NCBI RefSeq assembly: GCF_013377855.1
Contig: NZ_JABXYJ010000002.1
Location: 62,001 to 126,000, forward strand
Source of the DNA: Cognatundibacterium oligocarboniphilum
GTDB lineage: Bacteria > Pseudomonadota > Gammaproteobacteria > Burkholderiales > Burkholderiaceae_D
Length of the DNA: 64,000 nucleotides
Reading direction: 5' to 3'
Shown here: piece after piece, positions 27,306 to 34,911 of the stretch
How positions within the stretch are numbered: position 1 is the first letter of the stretch
Layout: the number at the start of each line of letters is the position of its first letter
The notes under the pieces: generated by a model
Told to the model about the DNA's origin: nothing
The model's input: only the letters and a program-made list of their open reading frames with translations
Databases searched by the model: none
Program-made: the position numbers and the translations under genes

Positions 27306-29591
27306 ATGCATGCCACGCGCAAACTCTGGACCTGGCTCGCCGTGATCTGTGTCCTATCCTTTGCCGTTCTCGGTTGGGTAGGAACAGAGATTTACCTCAC
27401 AGCACCCCCTATTCCAAAACAGGTCGTCAGCACTGACGGCAAAATCTTATTCACCGAAGGACAAGTCGACCGCGGCCAGGAATCCTGGCTCGCTGCAGGC
27501 GGTCAGCAATTGGGTACGGTCTGGGGCCACGGCAGTTATGTCGCACCGGACTGGTCAGCCGACTGGCTGCACCGCGAATCTCTGGCATTGCTCGATATCT
27601 GGGCACAGAAAGAGTTTCAGCAAACCTTTGAACAGTTGAGCACCGGCCGTCAGGCCGAGCTGAAGGGTCGTCTGAAAGATGAAATGCGTCGCAATACATA
27701 CGATGAACAGTCGGGCAAGATCATCCTGTCACCAGAACGCGCAACGGCTGTCCAGCAGGTGGCACAGCACTACATCGCTCTGTTCGGCAATGATCCGGCA
27801 CTGGAAAAACTGCGCGAACAGTATGCGATGAATAAAGGCACCTTGCCGGATGTGCAGGATTTGCAATCACTTCCTGCCTTTTTCTTCTGGTCTTCATGGG
27901 CTGCTGCCACTGACCGTCCAGGCGCGGCAGAACTGAGCTACACCAGTAACTGGCCGCATGAACCGCTGGTGAATAACACACCGACAGCCGGTGCCGGCAT
28001 CTGGTCGATTGCCAGTGTGATTCTGATGATCGGTGCGATTGCCGCCATGCTGTTCGTCCATTCGACCAGCAAAGAAGCGTCTGATCCCACCCCGCCAAAA
28101 GCCGATCCTTTATTCAGCCTGAAGCCAACACCTTCCATGCGGGCAACCAGAAAGTATTTTTACGTGGTGATCGGACTGATTCTGGCGCAGGTCGGATTCG
28201 GCGTGATTACGGCGCACTATGCGGTGGAAGGCCACAGTTTCTTCGGCTTCCCATTGGCAGACATCCTGCCATTCACCGTCAGCCGCACGATTCATACGCA
28301 GTTCGCGGTGTTATGGATTGCCACAGCATGGCTGGCAACCGGCCTGTACATTGCACCGGCCATTTCCGGTCATGAGCCGAAGTACCAGAAACTCGGCGTC
28401 GATCTGCTGTTTTATGCGCTGCTGTTCATCGTGGTCGGCTCGACCGCGATGGGCTGGTTAGGCAGCCTGCAGCACAAAGGCAATGAATTCGCCTTCTGGC
28501 TCGGCAATCAGGGTCTGGAATTCACCAGCATGGGCCGGGTATGGCAGTTGCTGCTGTTCGTCGGTCTGCTGTTCTGGGTCACTCTGCTTGGCCGTGGTCT
28601 GATGCCTGCGCTGAAAACACCATCAGACAGCCGCGGCCTGATCGCCATGGTGTTCCTGTCAGCCGTGTGTATTGGCGGTTTTTATGCCACTTCCCTGACC
28701 TGGGGTCCGCATACCCACTATTCGATGATCGAATACTGGCGCTGGTGGCTGGTTCATCTGTGGGTCGAAGGCTTCTTTGAAGTGTTTGCGACCGCCGTTA
28801 TTGCGTTGCTGTTCACCCGCCTGGGCCTGATTCACGCAGCGACTGCGAACAGCGCGATCGTTCTCGAAACCATCGTGTTCCTGTTCGGCGGTATTCTGGG
28901 TACATTGCATCACCTGTATTTCACCGGTACACCCACCTTTGTGATTGCCATCGGTGCGATGTTCTCTGCACTGGAAGTCGTACCACTGGCAATGATCGGT
29001 ATGGAAGCCTATCGCAACTACCAGCGTTCTAAAGCTGCCCCTTGGGTACAGTCGTACAAATGGTCGATCCTGTGCTTTATCGCCGTTGGTTTCTGGAACA
29101 CTGTCGGTGCAGGTCTGCTCGGTTTCTCGATCAATACACCGATTGCCCTGTACTACATGCAAGGTCTGAACATGACTGCGGCACATGGTCATGCAGCGCT
29201 GTTCGGCGTCTATGGCATGCTCGGTATCGGCCTGCTGCTGTTCTGCCTGCGTGGACTGTCTTCAAGACTGGCATGGTCAGACAAGCTGTTGCAGGCAACC
29301 TTCTGGCTGCTCAATATCGGCCTTGCCATGATGGTGTTTATCTCGCTGGTCCCTGCCGGTATCTATCAGGCTGCTGCCAGCATCACCAAAGGTATGTGGT
29401 ACGCCCGCTCGCCAGAAGTCATCCACTCGCATTTCATGGAAACGGCGGTCTGGTTGCGTGTGCCTGGTGACGTCGTGTTTGCGGTCGGCACCTTATGTCT
29501 GGCGCTGTTTGCCATTCGCCTGCTGACAGGCAAGCAGACAACACAAGCCAGCCTGACCGGTGAAGCTGCCGGTGCGGCAAAACGCGCCTGA
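27306..29591 (+). CDS. norB: Quinol-dependent nitric oxide reductase (qNOR)
   Basis: A 761-residue single-subunit NO reductase. The N-terminal extension, a cytochrome-c-like fold without a CxxCH motif (residues about 1-220), distinguishes qNOR from NorBC. The haem-copper core follows, with HTQFAVLWIATAWL, EYWRWWLVHLWVEGFFEVFAT (non-haem iron His and Glu), HHLYFTGTP and AAHGHAALFGVYGM (haem ligands). It reduces 2 NO to N2O with quinol at the inner membrane. AAGGA lies 8 nt before the ATG. NsrR-controlled by context. The DUF2249 and SirB2 genes follow on the same strand. Confidence 0.95.
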   Translation: MHATRKLWTWLAVICVLSFAVLGWVGTEIYLTAPPIPKQVVSTDGKILFTEGQVDRGQESWLAAGGQQLGTVWGHGSYVAPDWSADWLHRESLALLDIWAQKEFQQTFEQLSTGRQAELKGRLKDEMRRNTYDEQSGKIILSPERATAVQQVAQHYIALFGNDPALEKLREQYAMNKGTLPDVQDLQSLPAFFFWSSWAAATDRPGAAELSYTSNWPHEPLVNNTPTAGAGIWSIASVILMIGAIAAMLFVHSTSKEASDPTPPKADPLFSLKPTPSMRATRKYFYVVIGLILAQVGFGVITAHYAVEGHSFFGFPLADILPFTVSRTIHTQFAVLWIATAWLATGLYIAPAISGHEPKYQKLGVDLLFYALLFIVVGSTAMGWLGSLQHKGNEFAFWLGNQGLEFTSMGRVWQLLLFVGLLFWVTLLGRGLMPALKTPSDSRGLIAMVFLSAVCIGGFYATSLTWGPHTHYSMIEYWRWWLVHLWVEGFFEVFATAVIALLFTRLGLIHAATANSAIVLETIVFLFGGILGTLHHLYFTGTPTFVIAIGAMFSALEVVPLAMIGMEAYRNYQRSKAAPWVQSYKWSILCFIAVGFWNTVGAGLLGFSINTPIALYYMQGLNMTAAHGHAALFGVYGMLGIGLLLFCLRGLSSRLAWSDKLLQATFWLLNIGLAMMVFISLVPAGIYQAAASITKGMWYARSPEVIHSHFMETAVWLRVPGDVVFAVGTLCLALFAIRLLTGKQTTQASLTGEAAGAAKRA

Positions 29592-29603
29592 ACCAGTATC
29601 ACC

Positions 29604-29647
29604 GCAGATTGCCGGGAGACACTCCCCCGATTTACCCGGCAATCTGC
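29604..29647 (+). other. Perfect 13-bp hairpin between norB and the DUF2249 gene
   Basis: GCAGATTGCCGGG and its exact complement are separated by 18 nt, 12 nt after the norB stop. No T-run follows, so it is more likely a transcript-stabilising or processing hairpin than a terminator. Confidence 0.7.
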
Positions 29648-29760
29648 ATCTGCGCTGCAGTCAGCAGCGCACCCCAGTATCTGCAGCAACAATAGCTGAA
29701 ATGCTGTCTGACACCGTTTCAGCCACTGTTTATTCAACGTTTGAATTCAGGAGTTTCATC

Positions 29761-30024
29761 ATGTCTCACGATTGTTCCATTCCTCTGATCGCCGAAGGCG
29801 TTTATGCATTTGATGCACGCGGCATTGCCAAGCGCTTCCGTCATGCCGCCATTTTCGGCGCCCTCTCCGCACTCGAACGCGGCGAAACCATGCGTTTCTG
29901 CAATGACCACAACCCCTTGCCTTTACTGGCACAGATAGAGCATCATTTCGGTAATGCCGTCAGGATCGCCTACGTGTCGAATGAGCCAGGCGAAGTGATT
30001 ATCGATTTTCTGGTCATGGAGTAA
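29761..30024 (+). CDS. DUF2249-domain protein
   Basis: An 87-residue protein from the ATG at 29761, preceded by AGGAG; the same frame is open upstream but without a site. It begins MSHDCSIPLIAEGVYAFDARGIAKRFRHAAIF and has the DUF2249 features: an acidic/Arg strand motif (FDARG), GETMRFCNDHNPLPLLAQI, and a C-terminal strand region. DUF2249 proteins have a TusA-like fold and are common next to NO reductase and hemerythrin genes in denitrifiers; the biochemical role is unknown. Same strand as norB. Confidence 0.8.
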   Translation: MSHDCSIPLIAEGVYAFDARGIAKRFRHAAIFGALSALERGETMRFCNDHNPLPLLAQIEHHFGNAVRIAYVSNEPGEVIIDFLVME

Positions 30025-30054
30025 GACCAGCTTTTTTCAGAAAGCGCAACAGAA

Positions 30055-30435
30055 ATGGACTACCTGAGTGTCAAACATCTGCACATCACCTGCGCGGCAC
30101 TCAGCGGAAGCCTGTTTCTGTTACGCGGCTTCTGGATGTGGAATGCCTCACCTATGCTGCAGCAGCGCTGGGTCAGGATTGCGCCGCACCTGATCGACAC
30201 GCTGCTGCTCGGTTCCGCGCTGGTGATGGTGTTCTGGAGCGGACAATACCCCTTCGTACAAAACTGGCTGACCGCCAAAGTCGTTGCACTGATTCTGTAC
30301 ATTGTACTCGGCACCATCGCCCTGAAACGGGGCAAGACCAGAACTATTCGCCTCAGGGCGCTGCTGGCAGCGTTCGCCGTGTTTGCCTATATCGTCAGTG
30401 TTGCCCTGAGCAGACAGGCGATTCCCTTTATCTGA
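30055..30435 (+). CDS. SirB2-family membrane protein
   Basis: A 126-residue protein with four predicted membrane helices: LHITCAALSGSLFLLRGFWMW, the segment with LIDTLLLGSALVMVFW, LTAKVVALILYIVLGTIAL, and ALLAAFAVFAYIVSVALSR. It fits the SirB2 family (invasion regulator-like, function unknown), including the conserved HID-type motif after the second RW (HLIDTLLL). It lies 30 nt after the DUF2249 gene and is probably in the norB transcript. Conserved histidines could bind haem (speculation). Confidence 0.8.
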   Translation: MDYLSVKHLHITCAALSGSLFLLRGFWMWNASPMLQQRWVRIAPHLIDTLLLGSALVMVFWSGQYPFVQNWLTAKVVALILYIVLGTIALKRGKTRTIRLRALLAAFAVFAYIVSVALSRQAIPFI

Positions 30436-30514
30436 TTTCACGGACATCTCACGCATCGTCCGGCAATCCAGTCTGCACCACAATAACGCAAGACAAGGTA
30501 CACTTGCGGCCTTG

Positions 30515-31753
30515 ATGTGTTACTGCTGTGCATGTATGCGTAGAAAATGGTCCCTGATTGAAGATTTCATCTCCTGGCTGAAAACCTTTCTGCCAGCACA
30601 ACTCCATGTTGACTATACCGAGCGGTTGCGCGCCTGCGGCGGCATTGCCGGCGGTCTGTTGCTGACCGGACTGTCCACCAGACTGATGCTGGGCCCAGTG
30701 GAGCACATACCGATGCTGATCGGCCCGATCGGCGCTTCTGCCGTGCTGTTGTTCGGCGTTCCCGCCAGTCCGCTGGCGCAACCGTGGTCCATCATCGGTG
30801 GCAATCTGATTTCCGCGCTGATCGGCGTCACCTGCGTCCACTTTTTCGGGGTATCGCTGCTGTCGGCCGCCATAGCCAGTGCGGCTGCCGTGGCAGCCAT
30901 GTTTTTCATGCGCTGCCTGCATCCGCCCGGCGGGGCAGTCGCACTGACGGCAGTACTCGGCGGGCCGGTGATTCACGAACTAGGCTATCAGTTTCCCGTA
31001 TTTCCGGTATTGATCAACTCCCTGCTACTGATGTTGTTTGCGCTGGCGTACAACAATGTCACCGGACGCCGCTACCCACACGCTTCGCATCCTGACCACA
31101 GCGGCAAACACGGCACGCGCGATGCGCGCCCGATTGACCGGCTTGGTTTTAAGTCCAGCGATCTGGATGAAGTGCTGCAGCAATATAATCAGGTGCTGGA
31201 CGTCAGCCGCGACGACCTTGAAGCCCTGTTCCAGCAAACAGAAATGCATGCCTACCGCCGCCGCTTCGGAGAAATCAGCTGCGGCGACGTGATGTCGCGC
31301 GATGTAGTCACTGCCGAATTTGGCACAACGCTGGAAGAAGCCTGGGGCTTGCTGCGTCAGCACCGTATCAAGGCGCTACCAGTCACTGACCGCGCCCGGC
31401 GCGTGATTGGCATTGTGACGCTGGTCGATTTCATGAAACATGCGAATCTGGATGTCTATGAAAAATTCGATGAAAAATTGCGCCAGCTGATACGGCGCGC
31501 CCGTGACATGCACTCCAACAAACCGGAAGTTGTCGGCCAGATCATGACCAAGCCTGTCAGGACGGCAATCGAAGACATGCATATTGTCGAGCTGGTGCCA
31601 CTATTATCCGACCAGGGCTTACACCATATCCCGATTGTCGATCACGAACACCGCCTGACCGGCATGCTGACGCAGTCAGACCTGATTGCCGCACTGTACC
31701 GTGGCCGCCTTGGCGACACCGATTCAGCGCTATCCGGCACTGTTTCCACTTGA
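30515..31753 (+). CDS. HPP-family membrane protein with two CBS domains
   Basis: About 412 residues. The N-terminal half (to about 190) is an HPP domain with four to five helices and the motif MRCLHPPGGAVALTAVLGG. The C-terminal half has two CBS domains: CGDVMSRDVVTAEFGTTLEEAWGLL to IGIVTLVDFMKHA, and VGQIMTKPVRTAIEDMHIVELV to LTGMLTQSDLIAAL. Plant and cyanobacterial HPP proteins transport nitrite; CBS domains bind adenine nucleotides and gate transport. In a denitrification block, an energy-gated nitrite transporter is a fair inference. The start is uncertain: TTG at 30512, ATG at 30515 or ATG at 30536, none with a strong ribosome binding site. Confidence 0.85.
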   Translation: MCYCCACMRRKWSLIEDFISWLKTFLPAQLHVDYTERLRACGGIAGGLLLTGLSTRLMLGPVEHIPMLIGPIGASAVLLFGVPASPLAQPWSIIGGNLISALIGVTCVHFFGVSLLSAAIASAAAVAAMFFMRCLHPPGGAVALTAVLGGPVIHELGYQFPVFPVLINSLLLMLFALAYNNVTGRRYPHASHPDHSGKHGTRDARPIDRLGFKSSDLDEVLQQYNQVLDVSRDDLEALFQQTEMHAYRRRFGEISCGDVMSRDVVTAEFGTTLEEAWGLLRQHRIKALPVTDRARRVIGIVTLVDFMKHANLDVYEKFDEKLRQLIRRARDMHSNKPEVVGQIMTKPVRTAIEDMHIVELVPLLSDQGLHHIPIVDHEHRLTGMLTQSDLIAALYRGRLGDTDSALSGTVST

Positions 31754-31808
31754 GTCACCTGCGCTACTTGATGACAGTCAATGAATGAAGAAATACTTTC
31801 CACCGACA

Positions 31809-31837
31809 TTGACCACACCATATTTAGTGATTAATCT
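31809..31837 (+). promoter_or_regulatory. nrdD sigma-70-type promoter
   Basis: -35 TTGACC (31809-31814), 17-nt spacer, -10 TAATCT (31832-31837). The start point should fall near 31844, giving a leader of only about 30 nt before the ATG at 31875. Confidence 0.7.
31815..31830 (+). promoter_or_regulatory. NrdR box 1
   Basis: ACACCATATTTAGTGA matches the NrdR box (consensus ACACWATATWTWGTGT-like). It fills the spacer of the nrdD promoter and starts 30 bp, about three helical turns, before box 2, the spacing reported for paired NrdR boxes. Confidence 0.85.
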
Positions 31838-31873
31838 CTGAAATACACAACATATAGTGTTTTCAGAGATTAA
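31831..31873 (+). repeat. Long inverted repeat enclosing NrdR box 2
   Basis: TTAATCTCTGAAATACAC (31831-31848) is mirrored by GTGTTTTCAGAGATTAA (31857-31873) with one bulged base and an 8-nt centre, ending one base before the nrdD start codon. Its left arm overlaps the -10 element, so only part would be present in the RNA. Confidence 0.85.
31845..31860 (+). promoter_or_regulatory. NrdR box 2
   Basis: ACACAACATATAGTGT is a near-perfect NrdR box placed at the predicted transcription start of nrdD. Together with box 1 it should allow ATP/dATP-dependent repression by NrdR; the nrdR gene itself is not in the window. Confidence 0.88.
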
Positions 31874-31874
31874 C

Positions 31875-33905
31875 ATGACGCTCACTTCCATCCCTGCCTC
31901 CACCCGTCACCACAGCCTGCAACATGTCATCAAGCGCAATGGCGCGTCCCAGGTTTTTGATGCCGGCAAAATTCATTCTGCTATTTTGCGTGCTGGCCAG
32001 GCATGTGGAGAACTGGATGCCTCCGCAGCAGCCACACTGACCGCACAAGTCATCGACAGGCTTATGGTCTTGCCAGAACCGGCGGCGGTCACAGTCGAAC
32101 AGATTCAGGATGAAGTCGAGGCAACGTTGTTTGATGCTGGTTGGCGTATTACCCTGCGCGCCTATGTGGTGTACCGGACGCAGCACCAGCAGTTGCGGCA
32201 GGACCGGCAGACCATGGTGGATGTGGAGTCCTCCGTCAACGAATATCTGCAGCAGCAGGACTGGCGAGTCAATGCCAACGCCAATCAGGGCTATTCGCTG
32301 GGCGGCCTGATTCTGAATGTCTCGGGCAAAGTCATTGCCAACTATTGGCTGAACCATGTTTATCCGCCGGAAATCGGCGCTGCACACCGCGCTGCCGATC
32401 TGCACATTCACGATCTCGATATGCTGTCAGGTTATTGCGCTGGCTGGTCGTTGCGAACCTTGCTGAATGAGGGACTCAATGGCGTCCCGGGGAAAATTGA
32501 ATCCGGTGCTCCACATCATTTCTCCAGCGCTGCCGGACAGATCGTGAATTTTCTCGGCACCTTACAAAATGAATGGGCCGGAGCACAGGCCTTCAGCTCT
32601 TTCGATACCTATATGGCCCCGTATGTGCGGCATGACGGATTGGACTATGCAGCAGTCCGCCAGGCCATGCAGGAGCTGATCTACAACCTGAACGTTCCCT
32701 CGCGCTGGGGTACCCAGACTCCCTTTACCAATCTGACCTTTGACTGGGTTTGCCCGGAAGATCTGCGAACACAGATACCGCATATCGCCGGTCAGGAAAT
32801 GCCCTTCTGCTACGGTGAACTGCAGGAAGAAATGGACATGATCAACCGCGCCTACATCGAGGTGATGATGGCCGGTGATAGCAAAGGTCGCGTGTTCACC
32901 TTTCCCATTCCGACCTATAACATCACTGCCGATTTCGACTGGCACAGTCCGAATGCAGAGCGTCTGTTTGAAATGACGGCCAGATACGGCCTGCCCTACT
33001 TCCAGAACTTCATCAATTCCGAATTAAAGCCAAATATGATCCGCTCGATGTGCTGCCGCCTGCAGCTCGATCTGCGCGAGCTGCTGAAACGCGGCAATGG
33101 TCTGTTTGGTTCTGCCGAGCAGACCGGCTCGCTCGGCGTGGTGACCATCAATTGCGCCCGGCTCGGCCATCTGCACCGCGGCGATGAAGCCGGATTGCTG
33201 GCAGCACTGGACCATCTGCTGACGCTCGGTAAAAACAGTCTGGAGATCAAACGAAAAGTGATCCAGCGTCACATGGACAACGGTCTGTTTCCCTACACCA
33301 AACGCTATCTGGGAACGCTGCGCAACCATTTTTCCACGCTGGGTGTGAACGGCATCCATGAAATGCTGCGCAATTTCTATGATGACCGGGAAGATATCAC
33401 GACCGAAACCGGTTACGCGATGGCAATCCGGATGCTCGATCATATACGAAGCCGCATGCTGGAATTTCAGGAAGAAACCGGCCACATGTACAACCTGGAA
33501 GCGACACCGGCAGAAGGAACAACTTACCGTTTCGCCAAAGAAGACCGCAAGCGCTTTCCCGGTATTTTGCAGGCGGGAACGGCAGACATGCCGTATTACA
33601 CGAATTCCTCGCAGCTACCGGTGGGCTTCACTGATGATCCGTTTGAGGCGCTGGAAAGGCAGGATGCGTTACAGCGCAAATATACCGGCGGTACTGTGCT
33701 GCATCTGTACATGACCGAGCCACTGACCAGCGCAGATGCCTGCCGGACACTGGTGCAGCGGGCCTTGTCGCGCTTTTCGTTGCCGTATCTGACGGTGACA
33801 CCGACTTTTTCGATCTGCCCCAAACATGGTTACCTTGGCGGCAGTCACCGCTTCTGCCCGAAATGCGATGAAGAACTGCTCGCACGCAAACGGCTGGTAG
33901 CCTGA
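31875..33905 (+). CDS. nrdD: Class III (anaerobic) ribonucleoside-triphosphate reductase, large part without glycyl radical domain
   Basis: A 676-residue protein from the ATG at 31875; GTG at 31857 is possible but lies inside the NrdR box. An ATP-cone (HVIKRNGASQVFDAGKIHSAIL) starts near residue 18. The barrel follows, with the thiyl-radical Cys region MIRSMCCRLQLDLRELL and GSLGVVTINCARLGHL. The C-terminus is a Cys/His zinc site, CPKHGYLGGSHRFCPKCDEELL, and the chain stops shortly after it. NrdDs normally continue into a glycyl radical loop (RVxGY); here that loop is encoded by the next gene. The enzyme makes dNTPs without O2 and needs the activase NrdG. Confidence 0.93.
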   Translation: MTLTSIPASTRHHSLQHVIKRNGASQVFDAGKIHSAILRAGQACGELDASAAATLTAQVIDRLMVLPEPAAVTVEQIQDEVEATLFDAGWRITLRAYVVYRTQHQQLRQDRQTMVDVESSVNEYLQQQDWRVNANANQGYSLGGLILNVSGKVIANYWLNHVYPPEIGAAHRAADLHIHDLDMLSGYCAGWSLRTLLNEGLNGVPGKIESGAPHHFSSAAGQIVNFLGTLQNEWAGAQAFSSFDTYMAPYVRHDGLDYAAVRQAMQELIYNLNVPSRWGTQTPFTNLTFDWVCPEDLRTQIPHIAGQEMPFCYGELQEEMDMINRAYIEVMMAGDSKGRVFTFPIPTYNITADFDWHSPNAERLFEMTARYGLPYFQNFINSELKPNMIRSMCCRLQLDLRELLKRGNGLFGSAEQTGSLGVVTINCARLGHLHRGDEAGLLAALDHLLTLGKNSLEIKRKVIQRHMDNGLFPYTKRYLGTLRNHFSTLGVNGIHEMLRNFYDDREDITTETGYAMAIRMLDHIRSRMLEFQEETGHMYNLEATPAEGTTYRFAKEDRKRFPGILQAGTADMPYYTNSSQLPVGFTDDPFEALERQDALQRKYTGGTVLHLYMTEPLTSADACRTLVQRALSRFSLPYLTVTPTFSICPKHGYLGGSHRFCPKCDEELLARKRLVA

Positions 33906-33945
33906 ACATTACCGGACAATTTTTTCAACCTGACAGGAAATAATG

Positions 33946-34191
33946 ATGCCTGCTTTGACAACACCAACCACCACACCCTGCGCCCATGTTTCTGCTGCTG
34001 ACAATGACAGCTTCATGTTGTCGGATGAAGAACGCCAGCCTTGTGAAATCTGGACCCGCGTCATGGGTTATCACCGCCCGATGAGTTCTTTCAATATCGG
34101 AAAAAAAGGGGAATTCCATGAGCGCCGCTACTTCACAGAACCAGTACACACCAACACCGGCAAGCTCAACCACGGTCAGTCCTCGTGCTGA
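33946..34191 (+). CDS. Separate glycyl-radical-domain protein of the class III ribonucleotide reductase
   Basis: An 81-residue protein from the ATG at 33946 (AGGA 7 nt upstream; ATG at 33943 also possible). The core LSDEERQPCEIWTRVMGYHR plus the following FNIGKKGEFHERRYF matches the C-terminal glycyl radical loop of ordinary NrdD enzymes (TRVVGY-RPV---NKGK-EEF-R). Gly 41 in RVMGY is the likely radical residue. It lies 40 nt after nrdD in another frame with its own ribosome binding site, and its stop overlaps the nrdG start, so it is a real small gene and not a frameshift scar. It presumably docks on NrdD and is activated by NrdG, much as GrcA (YfiD) serves pyruvate formate-lyase (inference). 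Confidence 0.85.
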   Translation: MPALTTPTTTPCAHVSAADNDSFMLSDEERQPCEIWTRVMGYHRPMSSFNIGKKGEFHERRYFTEPVHTNTGKLNHGQSSC

Positions 34192-34898
34192 AAACGGGTG
34201 GACTGACGCCATTCAGTACTGGTGACTATCCGGGAAAACTGGCAGCGGTGATTTTTGTGCAGGGTTGCCCGTGGCGCTGTACTTATTGTCACAATCCGCA
34301 TCTGCAGGAAAGAACTTCTGCCAGCCCTCTGGTATGGAGCGACATTTTGTCCTGGCTGCAAAGGCGCACCGGGCTGATTGATGCCGTTGTCTTCAGCGGC
34401 GGCGAACCGACCATGGATCCGGCGCTGCCCGACGCCATGCGGACAGTGCGTGAACTGGGGTTTCATATCGGCCTGCATACGGCGGGGATTTATCCGCGCC
34501 AGCTTGCGGCAGTGCTGCCACTGGCGGACTGGATCGGTCTGGATGTCAAGGCGCCGCCGCACCGTTTTGACGAGATCACCCGCAGTACCGGCAGTGCAGC
34601 GCTGAATACCGCCAGCCTGCGTCTGCTGCTCGACAGCGGCAAGGAGTATGAATGCCGGACCACGGCGCATCCATCCCTGTTCAGCACGGATGAGCTGTTG
34701 CTGCTCGCGCAGCAGCTGGCTCAGCAAGGCGTCACCCGCTACGCCTTGCAGGTGGTGCGACAGCAGGGATGCCGGGATGAGCAGTTTGCGCCATCTGCCG
34801 CCGGTGCGTTCCCGGCATTTCCGGCACCGTCATTCGTCGAACAGCTGCGCCGGCTTTTTCCGCATTTCATACTGAGGAAAAACAATGGCGGCGTCTGA
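34185..34898 (+). CDS. nrdG: Anaerobic ribonucleotide reductase activating radical-SAM protein
   Basis: A 237-residue radical-SAM activase. The 4Fe-4S motif is GCPWRCTYCHNPHL (C-x3-C-x2-C, about residues 28-35), followed by the SAM-binding FSGGEPTMDPAL. It begins with a GTG codon at 34185 that overlaps the preceding small gene by 7 nt; the start LKTGGLTPFSTGDYPGKLA matches the family, and no upstream start exists in frame. It generates the glycyl radical on the class III reductase. Its stop lies 8 nt from the stop of the convergent hemN. Confidence 0.93.
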   Translation: MLKTGGLTPFSTGDYPGKLAAVIFVQGCPWRCTYCHNPHLQERTSASPLVWSDILSWLQRRTGLIDAVVFSGGEPTMDPALPDAMRTVRELGFHIGLHTAGIYPRQLAAVLPLADWIGLDVKAPPHRFDEITRSTGSAALNTASLRLLLDSGKEYECRTTAHPSLFSTDELLLLAQQLAQQGVTRYALQVVRQQGCRDEQFAPSAAGAFPAFPAPSFVEQLRRLFPHFILRKNNGGV

Positions 34899-34911
34899 AT
34901 CGGGATTCAGA
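34894..34911. other. Palindrome spanning the nrdG and hemN stop codons
   Basis: TCTGAATC-GG-GATTCAGA is a perfect 8-bp inverted repeat covering both stop codons of the convergent genes. It has no T-run on either strand, so it is at best a weak bidirectional stop. Confidence 0.6.

Noticed and set aside
33906-33945. A frameshift breaking one nrdD gene in two
   Set aside because: The two reading frames are separated by a stop and about 40 nt that include a ribosome binding site directly before the small gene, which has a coherent N-terminus and overlaps nrdG. This looks like a designed gene boundary.
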